Below, one piece after another: positions 37,801-49,485 of a stretch of 64,000 bases of DNA. This DNA is from Aselliscus stoliczkanus. Taxonomy: Eukaryota > Chordata > Mammalia > Chiroptera > Hipposideridae. Made by a program: the position numbers and the translations under genes. The notes under the pieces are model-generated. The model had not been told where the DNA came from, ran no database searches, and was given only the letters and a program-made list of their open reading frames with translations. The stretch covers positions 96,165,001 to 96,229,000 of the forward strand of contig CM066729.1 in NCBI GenBank assembly GCA_033961575.1, in the 5' to 3' direction. Numbering within the stretch: position 1 is the stretch's first letter; every line of letters starts with the position of its first letter.

Positions 37801-39149
37801 TATTTATGTTGAAAGAAAGGAAAAAAATCTGAAAAGGTCTTCAAGATAACTTTAACTTCTTCATTGCATTAATTGATTTCAAATTTTTTTCAAAATGTGT
37901 CAGAAATTTTCAAAAAACAAAAAGTTGATATTTTAATTATTTTATTCATTTAATAACAATTTGAGCTGCTTTGTGTATAAATGACATTACTTTTATGTAT
38001 AAAAATTTCAAATATATTCTTATAGATATATCCGACCATTGCAACAAAAGAGTTAAGGTTTTGTAAGACGATAAGGAACCTTTGTGTCCTCCTCTCTACT
38101 CCAACGGTAGGTGGAGCCAGGATGACATCTGAGCCAGGGTGACAACGTGATAGATGGTGTAATCTGCGCTTCCCATTTGATCCAGAAATCAGGTCAAGAC
38201 CATTGCAACAGTCCCTTTAAGACCCTTTAAGATAAATCAATGAACAACATGTAATAAATTAAAACCTCCTTTTGCCACTTAATTCTTAGCCAAGTTCTGT
38301 ATGTGAAGTGGCTTTAAAATGAGAGGTGGCTATTTATGAATATCTTCCTGTTTATTAATAAGCAATGAGCTGTGTTTATGAAACAGTTTGCAGCTATAAC
38401 ACATTTACACAGTTATCAGTAAAGCAAACTGTAAAGTGGTTAGCAGTGGAAGATCTGAGATTTTGTTTCCACGAGGTCCCTCCCAGTGACTTCACGCTTA
38501 TGGCAAAGTCATGACCATGTCCTAAGGTCTATTTAGCTGAGACTCAGTGGCCAGCATTAGCCCCATTAATGCCACAGGAGGCTCAGGGAAGCTGCTTACA
38601 CACCATGGAGGAGAATGATGTCACTTTGCTTTTAATAGATGCAGTTCTAAACTCTTTGAATTTTCTTCACAGTCAGTAAACACAGACCCCAAGTGCAGCC
38701 AGAGAAGTTTATGACTATCAACTTTCAGGGGCTCCCTTCAAGTCTGCCCTGCCTGAGTCATGTTTACTATGCACATTAGATGGTTACACAGTGCACAGGA
38801 AGTTCCTATGATTTGCTACCATTGTTCTCTAACACTGCTTGGGAACTAAAAAATTCACTTGTTTTGCTGTCTGAGGGGGGGACACTCCTCCTCCATCTGC
38901 AATTACCAGCACACATATCACAACTACCTACCAGTGAGGATGGACTTCCTGATTTCTAAAGCAACATATTAATGTGGAAAGAATGCTTTGTTTAGAGAGC
39001 TAAAGGCTTAGGTCCAAATTCTGGCGATGTTACCAGATCTGGGACTAGGGTGAGGTGAGCAAGAGGCCCAGGGAGCTAAATTTAGGCAGCATTCCCTCTC
39101 AGGCTCCCCCTGGTCCTAACCCGTCCATACAACCTCTATCATTTTTTTT

Positions 39150-39375
39150 CTAAATTGAGGGTAAATTCATATAACATTTGAAGTGTACAATTCAGTGGCA
39201 TTTACCAGTCATAATGTTATACAACCACCACCTCCAACTAGCCTCACATGTTTTCATCACTGCAAACAGAAACCATGTGCTCAGTAAGAGGTCACATCAC
39301 ATTCCTCCCGCCCCCACAACCCCTGCCAATGCCAACTGTCTTTCCATCTCTATGGATACACCGTGTGTACTTTTG
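39150..39375 (-). mobile_element. ancient L1 (L1M-type) fragment
   Basis: The plus strand reads ggtaaattcatataacat, gaagtgtacaattcagtggc and ttatacaaccaccacc, then tttccatctctatggataca. This is the antisense of an old L1 3' region. Confidence 0.75.
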
Positions 39376-39384
39376 AGTAATAAT

Positions 39385-39485
39385 ACTAATAACTAACTTA
39401 TTTTGTGCCAAAATACTATTTGAAAAGTTTAGTTGCATTAATTCAATTAAACTTCACAAAAATCCAATGAGGTAAGCATAAATAT
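39385..39485. repeat. MIR-like relic
   Basis: ttattttgtgcc...aattaaacttcacaaaaatccaatgaggtaag resembles the MIR core (catttaatcctcacaacaaccctatgaggtag). Weak but ordered match. Confidence 0.5.
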
Positions 39486-39949
39486 GCCCATGAGAATGAC
39501 TTTATTTGTCTCTAAATATTACTTCTTCAACTGTAAAATGAATAAAATAACAATATGCTAGGAACAGTTCGCTAAGCACATTTGTGTAAGCGGCATGGTT
39601 CTAGACCAGGAATCGCAAATAGGACTCACCTCCAACCAGTAGCAGGGGTCTGACTTCCAGAAGAACAGGGGGAGAGGGATTTTTGAGATCTCGAGATGGC
39701 TGACGGAAACAGCATAGCCATCGACTCATAACATCTGTCATGGACAGAGCAATGCGTGACGTGCCCTAAAGAACAGAAACTTGCCTTCCCTCCCGGGCAA
39801 GTGAGAAAAAAAAAAAACAGAATAGAAAAAGAACAAGTGAAATGCAGACTCAGCTTCAGTCAAGAACAGGAGGGAAGCATCACCCATATGAGTGTAGTGA
39901 GGCAGGGAAGGCAAATTGCAGAGTGTTAAGAGCAGAGCTGTTGGAATTC

Positions 39950-40145
39950 AAAACAAAGAAAATGGAATATGTTGAAATCCCAACTCTGCAACTCAGCTAA
40001 TGTCCTGAAAAGTTATTTAACCTTTCTTGTTTTCATACTCTTGTAAAATGGGTAATAAATCTAACTCACAAAGTTCTGGTGGGAAAGGCATGAGATAACA
40101 TCAGGGAAATATTAAGTATGGTATCTGACATATAGTAAGACCTTA
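39950..40145. repeat. MIR-like relic
   Basis: Ordered MIR-type features: ttgaaatcccaactctgcaact, tgaaaagttatttaacctttctt, ttgtaaaatgggtaataa and agtatggtatctgacatatagtaag. Confidence 0.65.
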
Positions 40146-40239
40146 ATAAGTGATAAGGAAATTTTTAAAAAATATGTTATATATTATACATAATACATTA
40201 TATTTTATTGTAATACCAATATACTTTATATATGTCATA

Positions 40240-40366
40240 CATGAGGTGTGCCAAAAAATGTATACACATGACTTGTATTTGTCTTTTGTTATTGGTATAT
40301 ATTATTGTAATTTTAATACAGGTTTTCTTTTCTTAAAATGTGTATATATTTTTTTGTCACCCTCTG
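40240..40366. mobile_element. short mariner-type MITE
   Basis: 127 bp flanked by TA (40,238-40,239 and 40,367-40,368). The inverted ends are gaggtgtgccaaaaaatgtatacaca and aaaatgtgtatatatttttttgtcaccctc. It shares the interior cttgtatttgtcttttgttattggtatat with the longer element at 42,381-42,610, so it looks like a deletion derivative of the same family. No coding capacity. Confidence 0.8.
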
Positions 40367-40369
40367 TAT

Positions 40370-42380
40370 ATAAAGAGGAGAGAACATATGCGTACACATG
40401 TAACATACACACATATATATACACACACATACATATTTTCTCCTCCTTATAGGACACAGAATGCACAGCAAGGAAGAAACAAATCTGCTTACAACAAGAA
40501 GAAGAGGTCAGTAAGGCCTTCATAGAAGACGAGGCCCTTAACATGACCCACATGCCTGCCTCACTCGGTTGTTTTGAGGATTTGATGACGCCGTTTGTTT
40601 AAAGCATTTAGCACAATGCCTGCGGTCCACACATGTGAGCTGAGCATAAATGTTTTTGTTAGTTGTGCTATTATTCAATTGTGACCCTCTGAATCAGTCA
40701 GGGTTCTTGATAGCAAACAGTAGAAATTGCTTCTGGTTAACCTAAGCAGAAGAGAAATGTTTTAGATGGTCTCAGAGAGCTCAAAGAGTCAACAGGATGC
40801 AGGCTCAGAGCAGAGGTGGGAACCAGAGAGGCTGGACAGCTGACACAGCCAGGGTCAGCTTCTAGGAGCACAGCCACTGGACACTCAGCACTGTTGCCAT
40901 CCTCAGGGATAATTCTCCATGTCCTTGGGAGGTTATACACTTCCTCAGGATAGAACACCCCTAGTGAGAGGACCCAGTATCCGAATCTAGCTGCCAGTGG
41001 TCATTGACAGAAGGAATCTGGCCTTTTCAACTTCCATAGTAGGAAGCAGATCTCTTTTTCCTACTAAGAATCACACAGCAGGACCTATTTTAGAAATAAA
41101 AAGGGAATTTGGATGTAGGGCTTCAAAACAAAGTTTTTGGTGGTATCTTAAAACACTGTTTTGACATCTCAGAGAACATTGTACCAAAATGTAGAAAATG
41201 ATCATAAATCACAGAAATTGATCGCCATGTTTAAAATACTTAAACATCAAGACTTTCAGATCATCTTTTAGTGTTTCATGCCAAATACCTTCTAGATAAT
41301 AGGCAATCAAGAAAAAATAGGGAAAATAAATATAGAGTCAGTAACTCCAAGTGTGATTAATATAATCAGAGTCATTTCTTCAAATCTTAAAAGTTGGTCC
41401 AAAATGTTGATTCCTCACTTTGAACTCATATGCAGCCCAATTTGAAACATAGGAAGATGAGTTTTGCTGTCTTTACCCCCACTAACAAATTTGAGAGATA
41501 TTTTTATCTAATGTGAGTAGAGCAACTGGAAAATAGTCAGAGGAAAATGTGGGCTTATGAGTAAATAACAAAAGCTGGTTGTTCAAAATTAGCTGATGAA
41601 TTAACAAGTGATAATTCTGATGCTCCTAAAAGATCTGCTCTGAGATTTCCAGGAATTACACAGACCTTTAGAGAGAAAACAGGAGCCAGAGATGAGAAAA
41701 ATGATCTCATTAGAAAAACTGGCCTCTTACCATCAGGACTAAACATGCACAGCTCTGTCCCATAACAGATTACCCCCCCGACACACACACACACACATCT
41801 TCGCCTGTAGGGATTGCCCTACTACTCCCCACCCCTTGACTGTCCCAAGCTTCCTGACAGTTGCTTTTATTCCTTTTTCCTACTTCCTCACTTCTTGCTC
41901 ATTTCCTAGCCCACTGCATTCTGGCTTCTAGGCCTGCCACTCCACTGAAGCATCGTTTGTCAAGGTCACCGACAACTTCTTTATAGCGAAACTTAACAGA
42001 CACCTTTCCATCTTTGTCTTACTTGGCCTTACAGCATCTGTGGATGATAACTTTCTCTTGGAGATACCGTCTTGACTAAACTTCTATAATTCAATAGTTT
42101 CATGGTTTTCCTGCTGTGTATATTCAATTGGAATACATTGTATTGGATTTTACAAAGGCATACAAAACACAACACTCCCAGACTGAATGCATAATGTTTC
42201 TCTGCACTTTTCATCCAAAGTCCTCCTTCAAAATGAATGCCTCCCACATACATAGGTGTCAAATCACAAGACTCTAGCACCATCTTTGAATTTCCCTCTC
42301 CCGCAGTACCTAATCTGTCATCCCACCCCCAACCAGTCATTTGGTGCTGCTTAGTACACTGCCTGAGTAGTGTTCAAATA
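40370..42380. other. no gene seen; contains an L2-like relic
   Basis: About 41,825-42,075 contains ccactgaagcatcgtttgtcaaggtcaccga and tcttacttggccttacagcatctgt, which resemble old L2 coding sequence. A short CA tract lies at 41,783-41,799. Other parts hold only short ORFs, with an AT/CA-rich tract at 40,385-40,440. Confidence 0.4.
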
Positions 42381-42610
42381 CCAGGAATGCCAAAAAAATG
42401 TATACAAGTGGACAACTAGGTCAACATTGCTCAAGCAGTAGTTTGCTATAATCAAAAGTGTCTGAACTCTGATAGTAACCACTTTGAGCACCTCTTGTAA
42501 TTGCAGACACCAAACTTGATTTGTATTCATCTTTTGTTATTGGTATATCTTGAGTATTACTATGGTTTTTCCTGTCTTAAAATGTGTATACACTTTCTTG
42601 GCACCCCTGG
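42381..42610. mobile_element. mariner-type MITE, longer member
   Basis: 230 bp between TA dinucleotides (42,379-42,380 and 42,611-42,612). Inverted ends: ccaggaatgccaaaaaaatgtatacaagt and aaatgtgtatacactttcttggcacccctgg. The interior resembles the short element at 40,240. No transposase frame. Confidence 0.85.
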
Positions 42611-42689
42611 TATTTCTACTTTTCTGCATCCTTTCTAAAACTGCTCTAGTCCAAGTAATCAACTAAATAAATGGATGATCTTAAAGACC

Positions 42690-42760
42690 TCATTCCTCTC
42701 TCTGAGCCTCAATTTCCTGGTTTGTAAAATGAGACAGTTGAAATGAACACCAAGTTTCTT
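42690..42760. repeat. MIR-like relic
   Basis: cctctctctgagcctcaatttcctggtttgtaaaatgagacagttg matches the conserved MIR region. Interval 42,770-43,155 shows nothing else I can assign. Confidence 0.6.
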
Positions 42761-43159
42761 CCTTCCCTATATTCTGTGATTGCAAGAATTTAAACCCAAG
42801 GAGAGGCTCAGAGTAGAACCAATTCTAGTGCTTTTGGTGAACATCTCACTTTCCTCATTGAATCGCACACTGGGGTGACTGAGATTGTGCTTCATATCCT
42901 CCCATAGCACTGCTCTTATGGACAATCTCAGGGTCTTCAAGGCAACTGATAATCAGGCCGTTTCTCTTCAATAGTGCCTTATGCCACATCTGAGCTGTAG
43001 AAAATATTTTAGAATGAGCTTCTAATGTTGGTAACACATGTAGTTTCCTTGTTTAAATTGTACAAAACTTCCTGTTGTTAAAAATGGGCCATGCAGAAGA
43101 AACAGTCCCATGTAAAGAAGTAGTCCATCTTTGTTGAATATCATTTGAATATACACATA

Positions 43160-43641
43160 CAGTAAGTCCCCGACTTATGAACATTCGAGTTACGAACTTT
43201 CACAGATATGAATGGACCTCACATTATGAACATTCGTAGATGCGAACAAATCACAGAAGTAGCTCACGTGTCTGCCGGACATTGTCACAGTTGTGCTGCT
43301 GTATGCTTACTGTACAGTGCGATAGTGTACAGTAGTACAGTGCTCAGTCAGAGCCTAGGATGCCCGGAAACTAGAGGAAAAGCAATGGTGATGTGGAGGG
43401 AACTGCTGGAAGCACAAAGCAATAACCATGGAAACAAAAGGGAAAATAATTGAGAGATTGGACCAAGGCAAAAAGATGTTAGATGTTACTCATTCTTATA
43501 ACATAAATCATTCAACCAGTGGCCTTACATTGTTTGTTTGTGTCAAAGTTGCATAAGACTCATTTTGTTGGACTTACGAATGAATCTGACTTACGAACGT
43601 TCTCCCAGAACTGAACTCGTTTGTAAGCCGGGGACTTACTG
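43160..43641 (+). mobile_element. Tigger-like (TcMar) DNA transposon remnant
   Basis: 482 bp flanked by TA (43,158-43,159 and 43,642-43,643). The terminal inverted repeats are cagtaagtccccgacttatgaac at the left and gtttgtaagccggggacttactg at the right. Subterminal acgaac/gttcgt motifs recur. An interior stretch (about 43,430-43,520) reads GKIIERLDQGKKMLDVTHSY on the plus strand, like the helix-turn-helix start of a Tigger/pogo transposase. This is an internally deleted element, not active. Confidence 0.85.
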
Positions 43642-43935
43642 TATACAAAAACCTAAATAACAGGAAAAGGTTGATGGAGATTGAGGGAGAAGGGCAGTGA
43701 TGAAATAATCGGGTTGATTTCCTGCGGTAGAAAGATGAAACTAAAAGCCTTATTAAAAAAGAGTAAAGGATTTAGGTCAGGGATTTCCTGACCATAAAAG
43801 TTTTATGGAATGTTTTGGACCTTTATTATATACAATATGCTCTAATATTATCTATTCAATTTTGTTTCATTGTCTTATAAGGGTTTGTTGCAATCACCAC
43901 AATTATTTCATAATTCACTAATCAGTTTCTCCAAA

Positions 43936-44455
43936 AAGATCCCAAATAGCCAAAGCAATCCTAAGAAAAAAGAACAATGCTGGACGTATCACACTCCCTG
44001 ACTTCAGCTGTACTACAGAGCAACAAAAATCAAAACAGCATGGTATTGGCAGAAAAACAGACACACAGAACAATGTAATGGAATTGAAACACCAAAAATA
44101 AACCCGCATAAATATGGACAGATAATTTTTGCCAAAGAAGCTGAAAACATACAATGGAGAAGAGACAGCCTCTTCAATAAACAGTCCTGGGAGAATTGGA
44201 AAGCTTCATGCCAAAGAATGAAAGTAGACTGCTAGCTGTCACTGTGTACTAAAATTAACTCAAAATGGACCAAAGACCTAAACATAAAACCTGAAACAAT
44301 AAACTGCATAAAAGAAAACATTGGTACTAAATTTATGGACCTTGGGTTCAAAGAGGATTTTATGGGGCCGGCCGAGTGGTGCATTGGTTAAGAGCTGGTT
44401 TTGGGATGCCAGCGGCCCCGGTTCGGTCCCACATATAAGGGCCAGTGACACTGCA

Positions 44456-44501
<46 letters not shown>

Positions 44502-45385
44502 GCAGAAAACCTGATAGACATTTCTCCAAAGAGGACATACAGATGGCCAATAGACATATGAAAAAATGCTCAACATCACTAATCATTAGAGAAATGCAAA
44601 TAAAAACCACAATGAGATATCACCTCACACCAGTTAGAATGGCTATCATCAATAAGACAAATAAAAACAAGAGTTGGAGAGGCTGTGGAGAAAAAGGAAC
44701 CCTCATTCACTGTTGATGGGAATGCAGATTGGTGAAGTGCCATGGAAGGCACTGTGGAGGTTCCTCAAAAAATTAAGAATAGAATTACCATATAACCCAT
44801 CAATCCCTCTCCTGGGTATCTACCCCCCAAAAATTTGAAAACATTTATTCATAAATATCTGATCTCTGATGTTCATTGCAGCTTTATTTATGGTGGCCAA
44901 GACATGAAAACAACCAAAATGTCCTTCTATAGATGATTGGATAAAGAAGATGTGGTACATATACACAATGAAATACTATTCTGCCATAAGAAAGGATGAA
45001 ATAATGTCATTTGTGACAACATGACTGGATCTTGAGATTATTATGTTAAGTGAAATAAGTCAGACATAAAAAGTCAAGAACCATATGATGTATATAAAAC
45101 TGAAAACAACAAAGGAACAAGACAAACAAATGAAGAAACAAAAACTCATAGAAACAGACAATAGTTTAGTGGTTACCAGAGGGTAAGTGAGTAGGGGGGG
45201 TGGTAGATGAGGGTTAAAGGGATCAAATATATGGTGATGGAAGGAGAACTGACTTTGGATGGTGAATGCACAATGTGATGTATAGATGATGTATTACGGA
45301 ATTGTACACCTGAAACCTATGTAACTTTACTAACAATTGTCACCCCAATAAACTTTAATTAATGTTAAAAAAAAGAGAAAAGAAA
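43936..45385 (+). mobile_element. older 5'-truncated L1, 3' end, split by a SINE
   Basis: Colinear with the C-terminal half of ORF2 in the full-length element at 46.5-54.7 kb. Left part 43,936-44,363 equals about 52,970-53,410 there. Right part 44,499-45,000 equals about 53,630-54,130, including the [12 protein letters not shown] zinc-knuckle region (the first Cys of the knuckle is lost: SWRGC). The 3' UTR and an A-rich tail follow. About 220 bp of ORF2 are missing at the SINE position. Many substitutions; inactive. Confidence 0.9.
44364..44498 (+). mobile_element. tRNA-derived SINE with a 38-bp poly(A) tail
   Basis: Plus-strand head GGGGCCGGCCGAGTGGTGC, A-box-like ggttaagagctgg, and B-box-like ggttcggtcccac. 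It ends in tgacactgcact and about 38 A residues (44,458-44,498). Same family as 7,861-7,986. A clear target duplication is not visible because of the associated host deletion. Confidence 0.88.
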
Positions 45386-45389
45386 GATT

Positions 45390-46095
45390 CAAATGCATTA
45401 GGGAATATTCAAACCATAGGAAATATGAATGTAAAAGCTGTGAGCTGGAAGCAGGTTTGGAATACTGAGGGATATGAAAGGAGACAAGTGATTGAGGCCC
45501 AGTGAGTGAAGAGACAGGAGGTCTGATATTAAGTGAAAGAGAATAATCATGAGAACAACCATCAGTGCCTTCTTTCCATATCACGGTAAGGGTCTGAGTG
45601 AAATTGGACTTATGGAAGGGTCTTTTTGCCAGAAAAGTCATTTAATTTTGTGTTTGTATTCATTTTAAAATAATCACTTCTGTACTGGAAATAGCCATGC
45701 CATAACATCAACTTGAAAATGATAATTGAGAAAAGGCTAATTCTAGAAGAATATGTTAACCAGTAATTTGTCCAAATTATACATTTCTTTCATATCAAAT
45801 CTGTTCAGCAGAAAGCTAGACAATATAAATTGCCTTCCACCCATTCCTTTTAACTATTGTCAGGAATAAATTTATTAATGTTTTACTTTTATAACTTATT
45901 AAAAGATAAACAACTGTAAGTAGAAGTTTTTGAAAACTTAAAATGAAGAAAATTTACCAATATGTTGTTTTTAATTATTATAGAATAAATCAACATAACA
46001 AATGTATCTTCTAACTCTAGAAAATAATTTTTTCAAAGAAATTTGATCCATTTTCTGTCATAGAAGAGAACTGTTGTGAATGCTTTTTCTGGTAT
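45390..46095. other. no gene seen
   Basis: AT-rich sequence with a 103-codon chance frame on the minus strand. No family recognised. Confidence 0.3.
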
Positions 46096-46097
46096 TA

Positions 46098-46178
46098 TTG
46101 GGTTGACGGAAAAGTTAGGATGTATTTTTTCTATTTTTTTCATTTCAAAAATGCATCATGACTTTTCCAACAACCCAA
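46098..46178. mobile_element. 81-bp mariner hairpin MITE (MADE1-like)
   Basis: Near-perfect palindrome flanked by TA (46,096-46,097, 46,179-46,180). The ends are ttgggttgacggaaaagt and acttttccaacaacccaa. The arms continue through aggatgtattttt/aaaaatgcatcat. The size and ends match mariner-derived MITEs of the MADE1 kind. Confidence 0.9.
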
Positions 46179-46659
46179 TATTTTCCCTCCATTTTCTTAT
46201 TAAAATTTTTATCTATATTAAACCTTTTTCATGATTTTATTTTAGAAGTGCCCAATTGATTTTGATTCCATCAAAGTGAAAATAAATAGGCATATAACTT
46301 AGACACAATGCTATCAGATATGCTTTCCAGGCAAATAGTATTGAATAGAATATAATTTTCCTTTTCAATGTTTTAAATGTTTAGTAAAAAATACATAATG
46401 GAAAGTACTCATAACAGTATATATACTTTTAAAATGTAATATGTATGACTTCTTTGCCCAACTAGTTGTGACCTTATTGAGATGGTCCTTACTTTAAAAT
46501 AGACATATTTTGGAGAGGGAGGGGCAAGATGGCAGCTGTGAGGAGGGCTCCATGAAATCTCCCCTGGAAATATCCACAATTTGAACTTCTAATACGCTTC
46601 AAAGAGACATCTACTCATCACACTGAGCAACTAAGAGTTCCACACAAGGATTGCTGGAT

Positions 46660-47780
46660 GGTGGGCAGTCCGGGCGAGTGGGGGAAGAAGGCGGTGAGAC
46701 GCATGAGGTGCAGCCTGCACCCGCGGCTGCTGAGTCACGGTGAGTGTTGCCCCAGCTCGCTCCCTGCGGCCCGCGGCCCACCTAGAGTTCAGCAAGAGCG
46801 CGTTGGTTTGCAGTCTGAGGCAGAAGCCTCAGGCCAGGCAAGTGCGGGAGGAGAGAGAGGAGACGACTGTGCAGAGGTACGAGCTGCACCCGCGGCTCGC
46901 CGGGTCCCCAGGAAGCAGGGTGCAGAGCCCCACAGCGGCAGGGCAAGATCAATCCCTGCACCCTCCCGGTTCAGGGATCAGTCTCTGTGCCCACCGGGTA
47001 CGCGGAGCGCAGAAGCCTGAAACCCGGGAGGAGGGGAAAACAGAGGACTCGCCCGCGTAGAAGCAGCGCGCCAGGCGGAGACGCAGGTCCCCGAGAAACG
47101 GAGCGGGGATCGGAGCTGTGCGGCAGGGTGCGCGCAGTCCCCTAAACCCCGGCGGCAGTCCCTCCAGAAGCGCAGCAGGAGAACGGCTCTGAGGCAGAAT
47201 CCTTAAACCCGGGAGCAGGGGGAAAAAGCGGACTCACGCGCGGAGAGGCAGCATGCGCTGGGCGGAGACGCAGGTCCCCGAGAGACAGAGCAGGGATCGG
47301 AGCTGCGTGGAAAGGTGCGCGCAGTCCCCTGAACCCCGGTGGCAGTCCCTCCAGGAGCGCAGCAGGAGAACGGCGCGGGCGCGCGCCGGCTCCAAGGCAG
47401 AAGCCTTAAACCTGGGAGCAGGGGGAAACAGAGGACTCGCCCGCGGAGACGCAGCACGCCGGCCAGAGTCACAGGTCCCGGAGAGACGGAGCGGGGATCG
47501 GAGCCTCGGGGCAGGGCACGCGCAGTCCCTTAAACCCAGGCAGTCTCTTTGGGAGAGCAGCAGGAGCACCGCGCGGGTGCGCACCGGCTCCAAGGCAGAA
47601 GCCTTAAACCCGGGAGCAGGGAGAAAAAATGACTCACTCGGACACGCAGCGCGCCGGGCAGAGACGCAGGTCCCCGAGAGACGCAGAGCGGGGATCTTGG
47701 CCACACGGTAGGGTGCGCGCAATTCCCTAAATCCCGGCAGACCCTTTGGGAGAGCAGCAGGAACTCCGCTGGAGCATAAG
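46660..47780 (+). promoter_or_regulatory. GC-rich L1 5' UTR with tandem monomers
   Basis: The segment is CpG-rich, unlike the surrounding AT-rich DNA. A unit containing gagacgcaggtccccgagag, gcggggatcggagc, gcgcgcagtcccctaaa and gcagaagccttaaacccggga recurs with anchors at 47,078, 47,265, 47,466 and 47,661 (intervals of about 187-201 bp). A diverged unit may precede it (46,880-47,070). By analogy with rodent L1 monomers this would be the internal promoter. The downstream 5' UTR (47,780-49,480) is AT-rich with T-rich tracts. Confidence 0.85.
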
Positions 47781-49485
47781 AGGCAAAGGCCTTAGCTTAA
47801 AACAGTGTTGGAACTGTGGCTTTGTTTATTTTTATGTTTTTTATTTTTTTTTCCTTTTTCTACTCTTGAACAGAAAGCAAAAAAAAAACCAATAACTCAC
47901 CCACTCCCACAAACTTTAGCCCCCGCCAAGACAGTCTTAAACTGACTCCTGAATGGAGCAATAGGGGCAGAGTAGGAAGATATCCTTACCTGCAGGGGGT
48001 TGAGAATTTCCACCCAGTAAAGGCTGCAGAGTGAGACTACCTACCCCGCCCCCCACCTTTAGGCAAGGCTTGGGAGGCAGGGCAGGTTCACCTGCTGAGG
48101 CACTAAGTAAAGATTCTTAGCAGCAGGCTTTTGGTAGTGAGGAATTCTTTAATTCTCCACAGCTGTCAACCCAAAGGGTGCCCAGAGACACTCATTGAGC
48201 CTTTGGGGGTGCAGCCTGCCTTGGGACAGGCAAAAGCAAAAAGACAGTGACTTTGTAAAAACCACCAATCACACGTCACAACCACACTCAAGTACAGCAA
48301 ACCTGCAGTGCCAGGATCACGCTAGGCATCAGGTGGCCTACTGTTCCCACAAGACGCACAGGAATTTTTTGTACAGCAGACAAACTGAAAAGAGCTTGGT
48401 GGACTTGAGCCTAGACCAGCATGGGTATTTTTGGTTTGTTTGGTTTTATTCTGTTTTGTTTTCCCTTTATTGGCTGCTTATCTTGGTTGTTTTTGGTTTT
48501 TATTTCTATTTCATTCTAATCATATTGTAGTTTTTAATATAGGCATATATATAGGTGTATATAGGTGAATATATGTCCATATATATGGGTGTGTAGACAA
48601 ATATATATATATATTTTTTTTCTTTTTCTTTTTCTTTCTTTTCTTTTTCTTTTTTCCCCCACCCTCACTTTCTCTCTTATTTTATTCATTCTTCTCACTG
48701 ATATACTTTTCCTCTTTTCCTTTTTTCTGAAAATTTTATTTTTTAATTTTTCTTACTTTTTTTATTATTATTTTAGTTTATTTTTATTTTTTAGGTATAC
48801 CTAATCGGTTTCTCATGTTTATTCTATTTTTTATTTTAGGATATTGTATTTTGTTTCCCCTTCTGTTATTATTGAGTGTGTGGTTTTTGTTTTGTTTCTG
48901 TTTGTTTTCTTCATTAGTATGATTGATATTTCTGTACAAGTTGACTGTAGTTTGATGGTTGGTTTTTTTTACTTGTGCGAGCATTTGGTTTCCTTTGGTG
49001 GCTGCGGAGGTTGTTCTTGTTGATCTGTTGTGATCTAAAATCACTCTGCAGCAGTGGGTCCAAACAAACAGACACAAGAATCATCCTACCCGGAGGCCAA
49101 CTTTAGATAAAACCAGAGCATTTCTGGGTGACATACAAGAGTCACACCCAAAAGGAAGTTGCTACAGGTACTAGGGCCCATAGGGTCCAAGTTTCATCAC
49201 AGGGGTCAATCCTCTCACAGCAGCTCATAAACTGCAGACGCTGCTGATTCTCACAGCTAATCAATTTGGGAGTCAATCCCACCTACTGACAAACCAAAAG
49301 TAATCAAAACTAAAACTTCAACAAGTGAGGACGCACGACACAAGGAACACCTCAGATACAAGCACAGGACAATAGGGAGACTGAGTAATTCAAATATAAA
49401 GGACACACACCGTATAAGTTTACCCAGAAAAGACTGAGAAATCTGGGGGATCTATCTGTTATATTGAAGCAAACACAAAGAGTAA

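Noticed and set aside
47234..47722. 162- and 152-codon ORFs in GC-rich DNA
   Set aside because: They are stop-poor readings of the CpG-rich L1 promoter monomers on both strands, not genes.
48195..48804. ORFs rich in Phe/Leu (110 and 79 codons) in the L1 5' UTR
   Set aside because: They lie in T-rich non-coding L1 5' UTR and show no domain or conservation pattern.
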